Notes: a model not told the origin generated them from the letters alone. A DNA stretch of 64,000 nt from Bacillota bacterium (GCA_023398105.1 JAEWST010000103.1:92813-156812); one strand, 5' to 3'. Counted from the stretch's first letter, positions 1 to 8,449 are shown. Made by a program: numbers and translations.

Positions 1-2
1 AT

Positions 3-305
3 ATTAAGGTACAGTATCGAGATGTTAAGAGTAAATATGATGAGCTTAACTCTAATTTTAGCCAATTACAGGAAGATAGAGAAAAAATAGCAAATGCTAT
101 CATTACAGCTCAGGAAAAGGCAGAGGCCATAATTGATGAAGCTAGACAACAGGCTATTGACGAAAAGAAAAAGCTTGAACAACAGGTGGAAGAAGAAAAG
201 GAGAAGCTGGTTGATATTAAACAGGAACTCAAGGGATTAAAAGTTGAGGTTGTGGATAAGCTAAAAAAGTATGAGGGTGAACTGTCTAATATTATTGAGG
301 ATTAG
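3..305 (+). CDS. DivIVA-like coiled-coil protein, C-terminal part (5' truncated by window edge)
   Basis: The first 100 codons visible run open from the window edge to a TAG at 303-305. The protein is almost entirely charged heptad-like coiled coil, with stretches such as EKAEAIIDEARQQAIDEKKK and an acidic tail ending in SNIIED. This composition and the YRDVKSKYDEL-type start of the coil resemble the C-terminal half of clostridial DivIVA-domain proteins, which bind curved membrane at poles and septa. The N-terminal lipid-binding domain lies outside the window, so the family call is inferred from the coil alone. A hairpin terminator follows at 461-504. Confidence 0.6.
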   Translation: MKVQYRDVKSKYDELNSNFSQLQEDREKIANAIITAQEKAEAIIDEARQQAIDEKKKLEQQVEEEKEKLVDIKQELKGLKVEVVDKLKKYEGELSNIIED

Positions 306-460
306 AGTGTGTGATAAAACTGGAATCGTGTAGGTTCACAACTCAATTTGAGAAATAAAATCCACATACTGAAATGGTAGATGTTAACTTAGATTTTTAT
401 TTAAGTAAAAAAAGTAAAAAACTATAAATACAAATGATAGAATGGTACTTGTATTATTGG

Positions 461-504
461 GCAAACTAATTTATAATTTATCTAATTAGTTTTGCAATTT
501 TTGT
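461..504 (+). terminator. Intrinsic terminator after the DivIVA-like gene
   Basis: An 11-bp stem (GCAAACTAATT pairing with AATTAGTTTTGC, one bulged T) is followed by a T-rich tail. It separates the DivIVA-like gene from the T-box leader downstream, so the leader must have its own promoter. Confidence 0.65.
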
Positions 505-604
505 TAATCATTTATTGGTTTATTTAATATTATAAATGGAAAGCTATTTATTATTTAAGGTTATTATATGAACTAGTGTGCTTTAAACATGATATATAGC
601 AAAT

Positions 605-901
605 GCAGTGAATAGGAAGAGTAAATAAGTAATCAGTTTTAGAGAGTCGGTTAATCAGCTTGAATTATTTTTATTGCTGTTGGTGTAAAGCCGATACTGG
701 TTTTTATTGAATGCAGCCTAGGAGCAGTTTTTTCGAAAATGGAAATTGTTGCCTGAGTAGAAAAAGACGTTGCGCCACGTTACAGGCGAGTAATGTAAGC
801 ATTATTTAATGTCGCATTATTATTGAGAGAATGCATAATGCATTAATTAGGGTGGTACCGCGGAAACCTTCGTCCCTGTTTAGGAGGACTGAGGTTTTTT
901 T
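605..901 (+). promoter_or_regulatory. T-box leader, probable alanine (GCA) specifier
   Basis: The T-box core AGGGTGGTACCGCGG is at 849-863, followed by a terminator with stem CCTTCGTCC / GGACTGAGG and seven Ts (867-901). Stem I shows AGAGTA on the 5' side and GAA on the 3' side of the specifier loop. Reading GAA-N-codon-purine gives GCA (Ala). The same rule gives ACC (Thr) in the thrS leader of this window, which supports the register. The TGGT of the T-box fits a discriminator A, as in tRNA-Ala. The first gene downstream is the Lrp-type regulator at 1132, 230 bases past the terminator, with a family A repeat in between. Whether the leader serves that operon or is left over from a lost synthetase gene is not decided by the sequence. 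Confidence 0.85.
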
Positions 902-921
902 GTTATAATTTTTCAAGCTAT

Positions 922-981
922 TATAACGAGGCAAGAAAGTGTCCCCCACTTCTATAAGTGGCGGGTATCACTTTGGTTATA
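922..981 (+). repeat. Family A repeat, copy 1 (short, 5' module only)
   Basis: It starts with TATAACGAGGC, contains the hairpin CCCACTT-ctat-AAGTGG and stops after CTTTGGTTAT. It matches the first 60 bases of the longer copies at 21604, 33423, 36618 and 63876. It lies between the T-box terminator and the Lrp-type gene. Confidence 0.85.
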
Positions 982-1131
982 AACAATTTAATATTTAAAA
1001 CATATAAGCATATATTAAAATTATACCTTGATGCAATGCACAAAAATAGATTTAATATAGTGACCTTTGCAAATTTTTATTATTGAAATAGAAAGCAAAT
1101 AATTAAAATATTAGAAAAGGAGAGATGAGTA

Positions 1132-1611
1132 ATGGAAGAGATACTCGAAATATTGGAGAAGGACAGCAAGGCTACTGCTGAACAGATTGCAGTTATGATA
1201 GGAAAGCCTATTGAAGATGTTGAGGCTGCAATAAAAAAATACGAAGCACAGAATGTAATTGTTGGTTACAGCACTTTAATAAATTGGGATAAAACAGAAA
1301 GAGAAAAAGTTACTGCTCTCATTGAAGTAAAAGTTACGCCACAGAGAGGTCTGGGCTTTGACAAGATTGCAGACAGAATTTACAAATATCCTGAAGTTAC
1401 AGCATGTTATTTGATGTCGGGCGGATTTGATCTGACTGTAATTATTGAAGGAAAAACAATGAAAGAGGTTGCTTTATTTGTTTCTGAAAAGCTGGCACCA
1501 TTAGAATCAGTGCTAAGCACATCAACACATTTTGTGCTGAAAAAATACAAAGATAAAAGTATTATTTTTGAAGAAAAACCAACTGACAGAAGGGAGCCGA
1601 TATTTATATGA
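1132..1611 (+). CDS. Lrp/AsnC-family transcriptional regulator
   Basis: A 159-residue protein with an N-terminal winged helix (about residues 1-60, starting MEEILEILEKDSKATAEQIA) and a C-terminal RAM/AsnC ligand-binding domain (about 70-145, with the V-x-A-C-Y-L-M-S-G-G-F-D pattern typical of the family). Such proteins sense amino acids and control their metabolism. The start is set by an AAAGGAG site eight bases upstream. The stop overlaps the start of the aminotransferase by four bases (ATGA), so the two are translationally coupled and the regulator probably acts on the same amino-acid pathway. The T-box upstream suggests an extra layer of control, which is inference. Confidence 0.92.
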   Translation: MEEILEILEKDSKATAEQIAVMIGKPIEDVEAAIKKYEAQNVIVGYSTLINWDKTEREKVTALIEVKVTPQRGLGFDKIADRIYKYPEVTACYLMSGGFDLTVIIEGKTMKEVALFVSEKLAPLESVLSTSTHFVLKKYKDKSIIFEEKPTDRREPIFI

Positions 1612-2777
1612 TAATGAAGGATATGATATTAGATAGAATACGGAAGGTGCCTCCATCTGGTATAAGGAAGTATTTTGATTTAATTAATGAAATGAAGGAT
1701 GCTATTTCACTTGGTGTTGGAGAGCCTGATTTCATTACACCGTGGAATATTAGAGAAGCAGGAATATATTCGTTAGAAAACGGGCATACAAACTATTCCT
1801 CCAATGCAGGCTTTATTGAGCTTAGAGAAGAGATTAGCAAGTACTTAAAGAAGTTTTCACTTGAATACGATCCTGTTGATGAGATTTTAGTCACAGTTGG
1901 TGGAAGTGAGGGCATAGATGCTGCGTTAAGAGCTCTTGTTGGACCAGGCGATGAGGTTATTATTCCTGAGCCTAGTTTTGTAGCATACCAAGGCTGTACA
2001 CAATTTACAGGAGCAACACCAGTTACCATTTCATTAAAAGAGGAGAACAACTTTAAGCTTACAGCAGCTGAACTTGAGGCAGCAATTACTGATAAAACAA
2101 AGGTAGTAATAATTCCATTTCCCAATAATCCTACTGGTGCAATAATGAATAAGGAAGAGGTTTATGAGCTTGTTAAGGTTCTGAGGGATAGGAACATAGT
2201 TGTTATATCAGATGAAATATATTGCGAACTGACATACGAAGGGCAGCATACATCTATTGCCAGTTTTCCTGAGATGAAAGACCGTACTATTGTTATAAAT
2301 GGATTTTCAAAATCCTATGCAATGACAGGATGGCGTTTGGGATATGCATGTGGACATAAAGATGTAATAAATGAGATGAAAAAAATTCATCAGTACGCTA
2401 TAATGTGTGCACCAACTGTGGCACAGGATGCAGCTATAGAGGCATTGAAGAATAGTGACGAAGATGTAAAGATGATGGGTAAGGAGTATAACAGAAGAAG
2501 AAGAGTTACGATAGATGGTTTTAGAAATGCTGGTTTTTCATGCTTTGAGCCAAAAGGAGCTTTCTATGTATTTCCATGTATTAAAAGCTCAGGACTAAGC
2601 TCTGAGGAATTTTGCGAGAGACTTCTTGTTGAGCAAAGGGTGCTTGTTGTACCAGGAACTGCATTTGGAGAATGTGGAGAAGGCTATGTACGTGCTTGCT
2701 ATGCTGCTTCAATGGAAAATATAAATGAGGCTATGCACAGAATTAAAGTTTTTTCAGAGAGCTTGGCTGGCAAATAA
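1608..2777 (+). CDS. PLP-dependent class I/II aminotransferase
   Basis: A 389-residue fold-type I aminotransferase of normal length. Visible motifs are NNPTG (173-177), SDEIY (201-205, PLP ring contact), the Schiff-base lysine K235 in NGFSKSYAMTGWR, and a late conserved arginine region near VRACYA. The family moves amino groups between amino acids (aspartate, alanine, aromatic or branched-chain) and 2-oxoacids; the substrate cannot be read from the sequence. It is coupled to an Lrp-type regulator, an arrangement common in clostridia. The possible alanine T-box upstream would fit a role in alanine supply, but that is an inference and not shown. Confidence 0.9.
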   Translation: MIMKDMILDRIRKVPPSGIRKYFDLINEMKDAISLGVGEPDFITPWNIREAGIYSLENGHTNYSSNAGFIELREEISKYLKKFSLEYDPVDEILVTVGGSEGIDAALRALVGPGDEVIIPEPSFVAYQGCTQFTGATPVTISLKEENNFKLTAAELEAAITDKTKVVIIPFPNNPTGAIMNKEEVYELVKVLRDRNIVVISDEIYCELTYEGQHTSIASFPEMKDRTIVINGFSKSYAMTGWRLGYACGHKDVINEMKKIHQYAIMCAPTVAQDAAIEALKNSDEDVKMMGKEYNRRRRVTIDGFRNAGFSCFEPKGAFYVFPCIKSSGLSSEEFCERLLVEQRVLVVPGTAFGECGEGYVRACYAASMENINEAMHRIKVFSESLAGK

Positions 2778-2859
2778 TTCAAATTATCGTCCAATATCAT
2801 CGGATATTTAGCCGATAGTAATTGACTTTATTCGGATTAGAAAATATTTGGAGGAATAA

Positions 2860-3687
2860 ATGTACAAATTAGTGGCAATAGATTTAGATGGAACATTGCT
2901 GGATTCGTCAAAAGAGATTTCTAGTAGAAATAAAAAGGCAATTGCTTCAGCTATAGAGAAGGGAGTACAAATCGTAATATGTTCAGGGAGGGTTTATTCA
3001 GGTGCAAGGCTATATGCAAAACAAGTTGGCTCTAAGGATCCAATAATAGCTTGTAATGGAGCAATTATCACTGAAAATGTAGACGGAAGGGTCATTTACT
3101 CAAACTATTTACATACTGAGGATTGTATGAAGATAAATGAGATATTTCATAAGAATGATTTGTACTTTCATGTTTATGCAGGTGATACTATGTACACTGA
3201 AAAATTGGGTTTTACCTCCCTTAAATATTTTGAAAAAAATAAGTCGCTGCCAAAAGAAGACAGAGTTGATATTGAAATAGTTGAGGATATGGGTGTGAAG
3301 CTCAAAAGTATTTCGGGAAAGGTGCTTAAATTTGTAGCCGTTTCTGATAATAAGGAACAGCTAAAAAAAGCCAGATACGAGATTGAACAATTACCAAATG
3401 TTGATGTTATGAGCTCAAACTATGACAATTTTGAGGTTTTGCAAAAAGGTGTTAACAAAGGGGCGGCTTTAAAAAAAGTATCAGAGTATTTAAAGGTTTT
3501 GCCTTCTGAAATGATTGCAATAGGTGACAATGAGAATGATATATCAATGTTCAAATATGCAGGACTCAGCGTTGCAATGGAAAATGGTGAAGACTTTGCC
3601 AAGGATGCTGCCCAATATGTTACAGCAGCTAATAATGATGATGGTGTAGCTAAGGCGATTGAAAGATTTATTTTAGAGGCAAAATAA
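2860..3687 (+). CDS. HAD-superfamily Cof-type sugar/nucleotide phosphatase
   Basis: A 275-residue Cof/YidA-like (HAD subfamily IIB) hydrolase. Motif I is DLDGTLLDS with the nucleophile D8 and acid D10, motif II is CSGR, and motif IV is GDNENDISMF near residue 222, with K199 in GVNKGAAL as the motif III lysine. Family members dephosphorylate sugar phosphates, flavin or pyridoxal phosphates; the substrate is unknown here. A GGAGG site precedes the ATG. It stands alone between the aminotransferase and prfB, with repeat elements directly behind it. Confidence 0.9.
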   Translation: MYKLVAIDLDGTLLDSSKEISSRNKKAIASAIEKGVQIVICSGRVYSGARLYAKQVGSKDPIIACNGAIITENVDGRVIYSNYLHTEDCMKINEIFHKNDLYFHVYAGDTMYTEKLGFTSLKYFEKNKSLPKEDRVDIEIVEDMGVKLKSISGKVLKFVAVSDNKEQLKKARYEIEQLPNVDVMSSNYDNFEVLQKGVNKGAALKKVSEYLKVLPSEMIAIGDNENDISMFKYAGLSVAMENGEDFAKDAAQYVTAANNDDGVAKAIERFILEAK

Positions 3688-3690
3688 AAT

Positions 3691-3840
3691 ACTCCAAAAT
3701 AAAAGTTTGTACGAATATGCTACTTTTTCGAGCATCAAAAACCACAAGTGGTTTTTGATGGTGTATTTATTTGCAATGTTAAGGAGTTTAAAAAAGGAGA
3801 ACCTCTGCGAGCAGCTTTTTGATGATTTGAGCAAATTAAA
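3691..3840 (+). repeat. Family B repeat, copy with two terminal hairpins
   Basis: Downstream of the phosphatase gene, a short TTTTTCGAGC arm leads into the palindrome AAAAACCAC-AA-GTGGTTTTT (3736-3757). A second related hairpin, CTGC-GA-GCAG followed by CTTTTTGA, lies at 3812-3830. Both resemble elements at 5141-5425, 21712 and 33531. They could act as weak terminators of the preceding gene. Confidence 0.6.
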
Positions 3841-3906
3841 AAGGTGCAAAATTGCATGATATTAGCTATAATAGGAATATACTTAATTGACAAAATCAAT
3901 TATTTT

Positions 3907-3975
3907 GGCAATAAACCCTTGATAAGTTCGAGTGGGATAGACTTTTTATATGGAAAAGTTGAGTTAATAATATAT
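3907..3975 (+). repeat. Family C repeat, diverged copy upstream of prfB
   Basis: The stretch from GCAATAAACCCTTGATAA to AAAAGTTGAGTTAATA aligns loosely with the copies at 31154, 58831 and 63658. It ends just before the ribosome binding site of prfB. Confidence 0.4.
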
Positions 3976-3999
3976 TAAATATCAGAAAGGGATGATAAA

Positions 4000-5116
4000 G
4001 TGCTTGAGTTAGAACAATACAGACTAGAATTACAGGGTCTGAAAAGCAATTTAGATGAAATGAGGGCTTCACTTTGACATCGCTAGATTAAACGATGAGA
4101 TATTGGAGCTGGAGCACAAAGCTACTGAGCCTGATTTTTGGAATGACATGGAAAAATCTCAGAAAATATTACAGAGAATAAAAACCATGAAGTCAAAGCT
4201 AGATAATTTTGAAAATATAAATTCCCAATGGGAGGATTTGCTTACATTATCTGATATGGGATTAGAAGAGCAGGATGAGAGTATTATTCCTGAGGTGGGA
4301 GAAGGACTTGAAAAAGTAAAAAAGAGTCTTGAAGCACTTAGATTGGAAACACTTCTAACTGGACCTTATGACAAAAACAATGCTATTCTTACACTTCATG
4401 CAGGTGCAGGCGGAACGGAAGCACAGGATTGGGTGCAAATGCTGCTCAGAATGTTTACGAGATGGGCTGAGAATAAAGAATATCAGGTTGAAATTTTGGA
4501 TTACCTTGATGGCGACGAAGCAGGAGTAAAGAGTGTAACACTACAAATTATTGGTGAAAATGCTTATGGATATATGAAGTCTGAAAAGGGAGTTCACCGA
4601 TTAGTTAGAATTTCTCCTTTTGATGCTTCTGGAAGAAGGCATACTTCCTTTGCTTCTTTAGATGTTATGCCAGAACTTGATGATTCGATCGAAATTGATA
4701 TCAATCCAGAAGATATAAAAATGGATGTTTATAGAGCCAGTGGAGCAGGAGGACAGCATATTAATAAAACCAGCTCTGCTGTTAGACTTACTCATATTCC
4801 AACAGGAGTTGTAGTTGCATGTCAAACACAGCGTTCTCAATTTCAGAACAAGGATACTGCAATGAAAATGCTTAAAGCAAAGCTTTTTGATATAAAGGAA
4901 CGGGAGCAAAAGGAAAAAATTGAGGATTTAAAGGGTGTTCAGATGGATATTGCATGGGGAAGCCAAATACGCTCCTATGTTTTTTGTCCATATACACTAG
5001 TAAAAGACCATCGTACTAATTTTGAAAATGGAAATGTCAATGCAGTTATGGATGGAGAACTTGATGGTTTTATTAATGCATATCTGTCAATGGATAAAAA
5101 ATCTGGCAACGCATAG
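4000..5116 (+). CDS. prfB: Peptide chain release factor 2, with programmed +1 frameshift
   Basis: RF2 recognises UGA and UAA stop codons. Translation starts at a GTG (4000) behind GAAAGGG. It runs 25 codons to an in-frame TGA at 4075-4077 in the context CTT TGA C, then continues in the +1 frame from GAC at 4076. The joined product is about 371 residues, the normal length. The anticodon-like motif SPF (in RISPFDASG) and the peptidyl hydrolysis motif GGQ (in SGAGGQHINKT) are present. The frameshift is the classical autoregulation of RF2 (low RF2 lets the ribosome shift), so the TGA is functional and not a mutation. Repeat elements follow directly. Confidence 0.96.
4072..4078 (+). promoter_or_regulatory. 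prfB programmed frameshift site
   Basis: The slippery heptamer CTTTGAC has the internal stop TGA in the first frame. This is the canonical RF2 recoding site. Confidence 0.95.
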
Positions 5117-5140
5117 TGCTAAAGTTGGCGTGGAGGTTAT

Positions 5141-5220
5141 CAAACTAGAAAACAAAATTTGTGCCAACATGGTGCATTTTCGAGTTCCAAAAACCACAAG
5201 TGGTTTTTGCAGCTGTAGTA
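5141..5220 (+). repeat. Family B repeat between prfB and larB
   Basis: It has the left part CTAGAAAACAAAATTTGTGCCAAC, the right arm GCATTTTCGAG and then the palindrome AAAAACCAC-AA-GTGGTTTTT (5189-5210). It is the upstream half of a duplicated leader that ends at larB. Confidence 0.7.
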
Positions 5221-5250
5221 GAGCAATCGTGCAATCATTGTTCGCTTTGC

Positions 5251-5335
5251 ATTTTTGTGCAATAAAGCAATGTCCATACACTTTTAAACTACTTTTTGTG
5301 TCGATGGCGGTGTCAATGAAATGGAGGTTGGCTTG
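5251..5335 (+). repeat. Direct repeat, upstream copy of the larB leader
   Basis: An 85-base stretch ending in ATGGAGGTTGGCTTG closely resembles 5411-5494, which carries the real larB ribosome binding site and start. Here the same site and TTG (5333) open only a 16-codon frame that stops at 5381-5383. A further family B type hairpin with different stem bases (GCTGC-AA-GCAGC, 5385-5406) separates the two copies. Confidence 0.75.
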
Positions 5336-5410
5336 AATAATGCGAAGTTCACATTTCGTACATTCATCGTTATCTTCGCATAGCAAAAAGCTGCAAGCAG
5401 CTTTTTGAGC

Positions 5411-5494
5411 ATTTGGGCAATCAAGCAATAAGCATACACTTTTTTAAATACTATTTGTGTCGCCGGCGGTGTAAGCAGAATGGAGGTTAGCTTG
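5411..5494 (+). repeat. Direct repeat, larB-proximal copy of the leader
   Basis: This is the second copy of the duplicated leader. It contains the GGAGG (5482-5486) and TTG start used by larB, and it begins directly after the hairpin at 5385-5406. Confidence 0.75.
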
Positions 5495-6238
5495 GATTCT
5501 GGGGAACTAAAACAGCTACTTGAAGGTGTCAAAAATGGTTCTGTTGAAATTGAACAGGCATACAAGGAATTAAAAGCGTTGCCTTATGAGGACTTGGGCT
5601 TTGCTAAGATTGATCACCATAGAGCAATTAGAAATGGCTATCCTGAGGTTATTTATTGTGAAGGTAAAACAAACAGTCAAGTTGTAGAAATAGTACAAAG
5701 ACTAATGCTGAAAAACAATAATATACTGGCTACAAGGGCATCACAAGAGGTATATGAAGCTATATGCGGACTGACTTCTGATGCAGAATATCATCAAGAG
5801 GCAAGGATAGTTGTTGTCAAAAGAAAAGATATTGTAGTTACGGAAAAGCAAATTGCAATTATTACAGCAGGAACTTCAGATATTCCTGTGGCTGAGGAAG
5901 CGGCTGTAACGGCTGAGGTGCTAGGTAACAGAGTTACTAGAATTTATGATGTAGGAGTTGCAGGAATTCATAGATTATTATCAAAAATGGATATTATATC
6001 TGAGTCCAATGTAATAATTGTAGTTGCTGGTATGGAGGGTGCACTTGCAAGTGTTGTTGGTGGATTAGTTGATAAGCCAGTAATTGCTGTTCCTACAAGT
6101 GTTGGATATGGAGCAAGCTTTGGCGGTTTGGCGGCACTTTTGACAATGCTGAACAGCTGTGCTAGTGGAATTGGTGTAGTGAATATTGACAACGGTTTTG
6201 GGGCAGGATATTTGGCAAGTAATATTAACAAGCTTTAA
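5492..6238 (+). CDS. larB: LarB, nickel-pincer nucleotide cofactor synthase (NaAD carboxylase/hydrolase)
   Basis: LarB carboxylates the pyridinium ring of nicotinic acid adenine dinucleotide and hydrolyses it, the first step towards the nickel-pincer cofactor of lactate racemase-type enzymes. The C-terminal 150 residues are a PurE-like domain with ITAGTSDIPVAEEAA and the glycine-rich VVAGMEGALASVVGG, as in the family. The start is probably TTG 5492, five bases after GGAGG; an in-frame ATG at 5480 overlaps that site and is less likely. larC follows at 48 bases. larE and larA are not in the window. The leader before this gene is duplicated. Confidence 0.9.
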   Translation: MDSGELKQLLEGVKNGSVEIEQAYKELKALPYEDLGFAKIDHHRAIRNGYPEVIYCEGKTNSQVVEIVQRLMLKNNNILATRASQEVYEAICGLTSDAEYHQEARIVVVKRKDIVVTEKQIAIITAGTSDIPVAEEAAVTAEVLGNRVTRIYDVGVAGIHRLLSKMDIISESNVIIVVAGMEGALASVVGGLVDKPVIAVPTSVGYGASFGGLAALLTMLNSCASGIGVVNIDNGFGAGYLASNINKL

Positions 6239-6285
6239 ATAGAAATAAGATTATTAACTAAATTGCTATTTATTTGGAGGCTGTA

Positions 6286-7518
6286 ATGAGAGTTTTATAT
6301 TTTGACTGCTTTTCTGGCATTAGTGGTGATATGACTTTAGGTGCATTGCTTGATTTAGGCTTGGAGCAAGACGTTTTTCTGAAGGAGCTGAAGAAACTAA
6401 ATGTAACTGGATATTCAGTAGATATCAGAAAGGTTGTCAAAAATGGAATTTCTGGTACTGATGTGAATATAATACTTGACGATGAGGAACATAGTAATAT
6501 GCATTGTCACTCTCACTCCCACTCACAGCCTGAGAGAAACCTTGCCGATATTGAAAATATTATAAATATGAGTGATTTGAAGCCTAGAGTTAAGGTTATG
6601 AGCACGAAAATTTTCAGGGAAATAGCAAGAGCTGAGGCAAAGGTTCATGGTAAGGAAATTAATGAAATTCACTTTCATGAGGTTGGTGCAATAGATTCTA
6701 TTGTCGATATTATTGGTGCCTGCATATGTATTGATATGCTTGGTATCGAAAGAATCTATGCTTCAGAACTACATGACGGAAAGGGCTTTGTCAAATGTGC
6801 ACACGGACTGTTGCCTGTACCAGTACCAGCAGTTATGGAAATGCTATGTGAGAGCAACATTCCCTTGATTTCTGAAGATGTACCCTGCGAGCTTGTAACG
6901 CCAACGGGTATGGCTATTTTGAAGATGACCTGCTCCAGCTTTGGAAAAATGCCTCCATTATCAATAGAGCGTACAGGATATGGCATGGGCAAACGTGATA
7001 CTGGCCGTTTTAATGCATTAAGAGCAGTAGTTGGTACATTGTACGAGCAGGATGTTATTCCTAATGATGAGGTTTCAATACTGGAAACCAATATAGACAA
7101 CATGTCTCCTGAAATATTAGGCTACACGATGGAAAAGCTATTTGACAGCGGGGCACTTGATGTATACTACACACCTATTTATATGAAGAAAAGCAGACCT
7201 TCAGTAGTGCTGACTGTGCTGGCTAAATGTGGAGATGAAAAGAAATTTTCTGATATAATTTTTAAAGAAACTTCTACACTGGGTGTAAGAATTAGTCACT
7301 CTCTTAGATATTGTATGAACAGGGAGCTGGTCAAAGTCGATACCCAGTATGGGGCTGTTAGAGTTAAGGTGGCAAGCAGTGAAGACATAATGAAATTTGC
7401 TCCAGAGTATGAGGATTGTAAAAATATTGCAATGAAAACAGGTATGCCTATTAACAAGGTATACGAACTGGTAAATGAAAAATATAAGCAGGAAGGTAAT
7501 TTTGTTGCTATACAATAA
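6286..7518 (+). CDS. larC: LarC, nickel insertion protein of the nickel-pincer cofactor
   Basis: LarC is a CTP-dependent cyclometallase that places nickel into the pincer nucleotide. The protein is a single unbroken frame of 410 residues joining the regions called LarC1 and LarC2 in Lactobacillus, where a frameshift is needed. Visible features are the N-terminal FDCFSGISGDM, a histidine-rich probable nickel-binding run HCHSHSHS near residues 73-80, and conserved EIHFHEVGAIDSI. The start is ATG 6286 behind GGAGG; an upstream TTG at 6274 overlaps that site. It shares an operon with larB and the radical SAM gene. Confidence 0.93.
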   Translation: MRVLYFDCFSGISGDMTLGALLDLGLEQDVFLKELKKLNVTGYSVDIRKVVKNGISGTDVNIILDDEEHSNMHCHSHSHSQPERNLADIENIINMSDLKPRVKVMSTKIFREIARAEAKVHGKEINEIHFHEVGAIDSIVDIIGACICIDMLGIERIYASELHDGKGFVKCAHGLLPVPVPAVMEMLCESNIPLISEDVPCELVTPTGMAILKMTCSSFGKMPPLSIERTGYGMGKRDTGRFNALRAVVGTLYEQDVIPNDEVSILETNIDNMSPEILGYTMEKLFDSGALDVYYTPIYMKKSRPSVVLTVLAKCGDEKKFSDIIFKETSTLGVRISHSLRYCMNRELVKVDTQYGAVRVKVASSEDIMKFAPEYEDCKNIAMKTGMPINKVYELVNEKYKQEGNFVAIQ

Positions 7519-8449
7519 ATTTTCTGAATATTTAAAAAATAAATACGGTACAAAGGTATACAAGCTTCCACTGAATCTTCCTGTTACATGTCCCAACAGA
7601 GATGGTAATATCAGCTCAAATGGCTGTATTTTCTGCGGTGAAGAGGGAGCAGGCTTTGAAAATCTTTCCTGCAATATGTCGATTTCGGAGCAGCTTAAAC
7701 AAAATGCAAAATACATAGGCAAGAACTACGCAAGTCAAAAGTTTATTGCATATTTTCAGAATTATTCAAACACATATCTACCCTTTGAACTATTTGCTAA
7801 AAATATTGAAGAGGCTTGTGCTGACGACATTGTGGCCATCTATATTTCCACTAGACCTGACTGCATATCGGACAGGTATATGGAGTACTTAGCACAGCTA
7901 AAAAATGAGAAAAATATTGATATTGTTATTGAGCTAGGCTTGCAGACAGTTAATTATCATACGCTGAAAAAGCTTAATAGAGGTCACACTTTAGCTGAGT
8001 TTATTGATGCAGTGATTAGAATAAAAAAATACCAGCTTGAGGTGTGTGCCCATTACATAACTGATTTACCTATGGATGATTTAGACGATGTAATTGAGGG
8101 GGCTAAAATTCTCTCTGCACTAGGAGTTTCGCAGGTTAAATGCCATTCCTTGTATATATTAAAGGACACAGAGCTGGAAAAACAGTATTTGCGGGGAGAA
8201 ATTGTGCCTGTTACTATGGATGAGTATGTTGATAGAACGATAGCCTTTTTAGAGTATATAAGTCCTGATATTGTTATTCAAAGATTAATTGGACGTGCTC
8301 CAGCTGATAGAACAGTTTTTTGCAACTGGAGTACCAGTTGGTGGAAAATTCAAGATGCAATCGAGATGAAAATGCTAGAGCGAGGGAGTTTTCAAGGGAA
8401 AAACTTTAATTATTTGAATGGGGAAAAGGGTATGACAGTATGGAAATAA
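7505..8449 (+). CDS. Radical SAM protein of the YtqA/TIGR01212 type
   Basis: The iron-sulfur motif is CPNRDGNISSNGCIFC, a CX11CX2C spacing seen in the TIGR01212 family rather than the usual CX3CX2C. The family is conserved in Firmicutes and its biochemical role is not settled here. The likely start is TTG 7505 (or 7502) behind AGGAAGG at 7490-7496, which puts the start just inside the end of larC and suggests coupling. An ATG at 7475 lies before that site and has none of its own. A 14-bp hairpin terminator follows at 8607. Its place after larBC may be chance. Confidence 0.85.
   Translation: MLYNKFSEYLKNKYGTKVYKLPLNLPVTCPNRDGNISSNGCIFCGEEGAGFENLSCNMSISEQLKQNAKYIGKNYASQKFIAYFQNYSNTYLPFELFAKNIEEACADDIVAIYISTRPDCISDRYMEYLAQLKNEKNIDIVIELGLQTVNYHTLKKLNRGHTLAEFIDAVIRIKKYQLEVCAHYITDLPMDDLDDVIEGAKILSALGVSQVKCHSLYILKDTELEKQYLRGEIVPVTMDEYVDRTIAFLEYISPDIVIQRLIGRAPADRTVFCNWSTSWWKIQDAIEMKMLERGSFQGKNFNYLNGEKGMTVWK

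Noticed and set aside
4075..4077. In-frame TGA early in prfB as a disrupted gene
   Set aside because: CTT TGA C is the programmed frameshift site of RF2 and the +1 frame continues at full length.
5087..5565. Overlapping minus-strand frames between prfB and larB
   Set aside because: They cross the duplicated leader and family B hairpins; similarity between them only reflects the DNA repeat.
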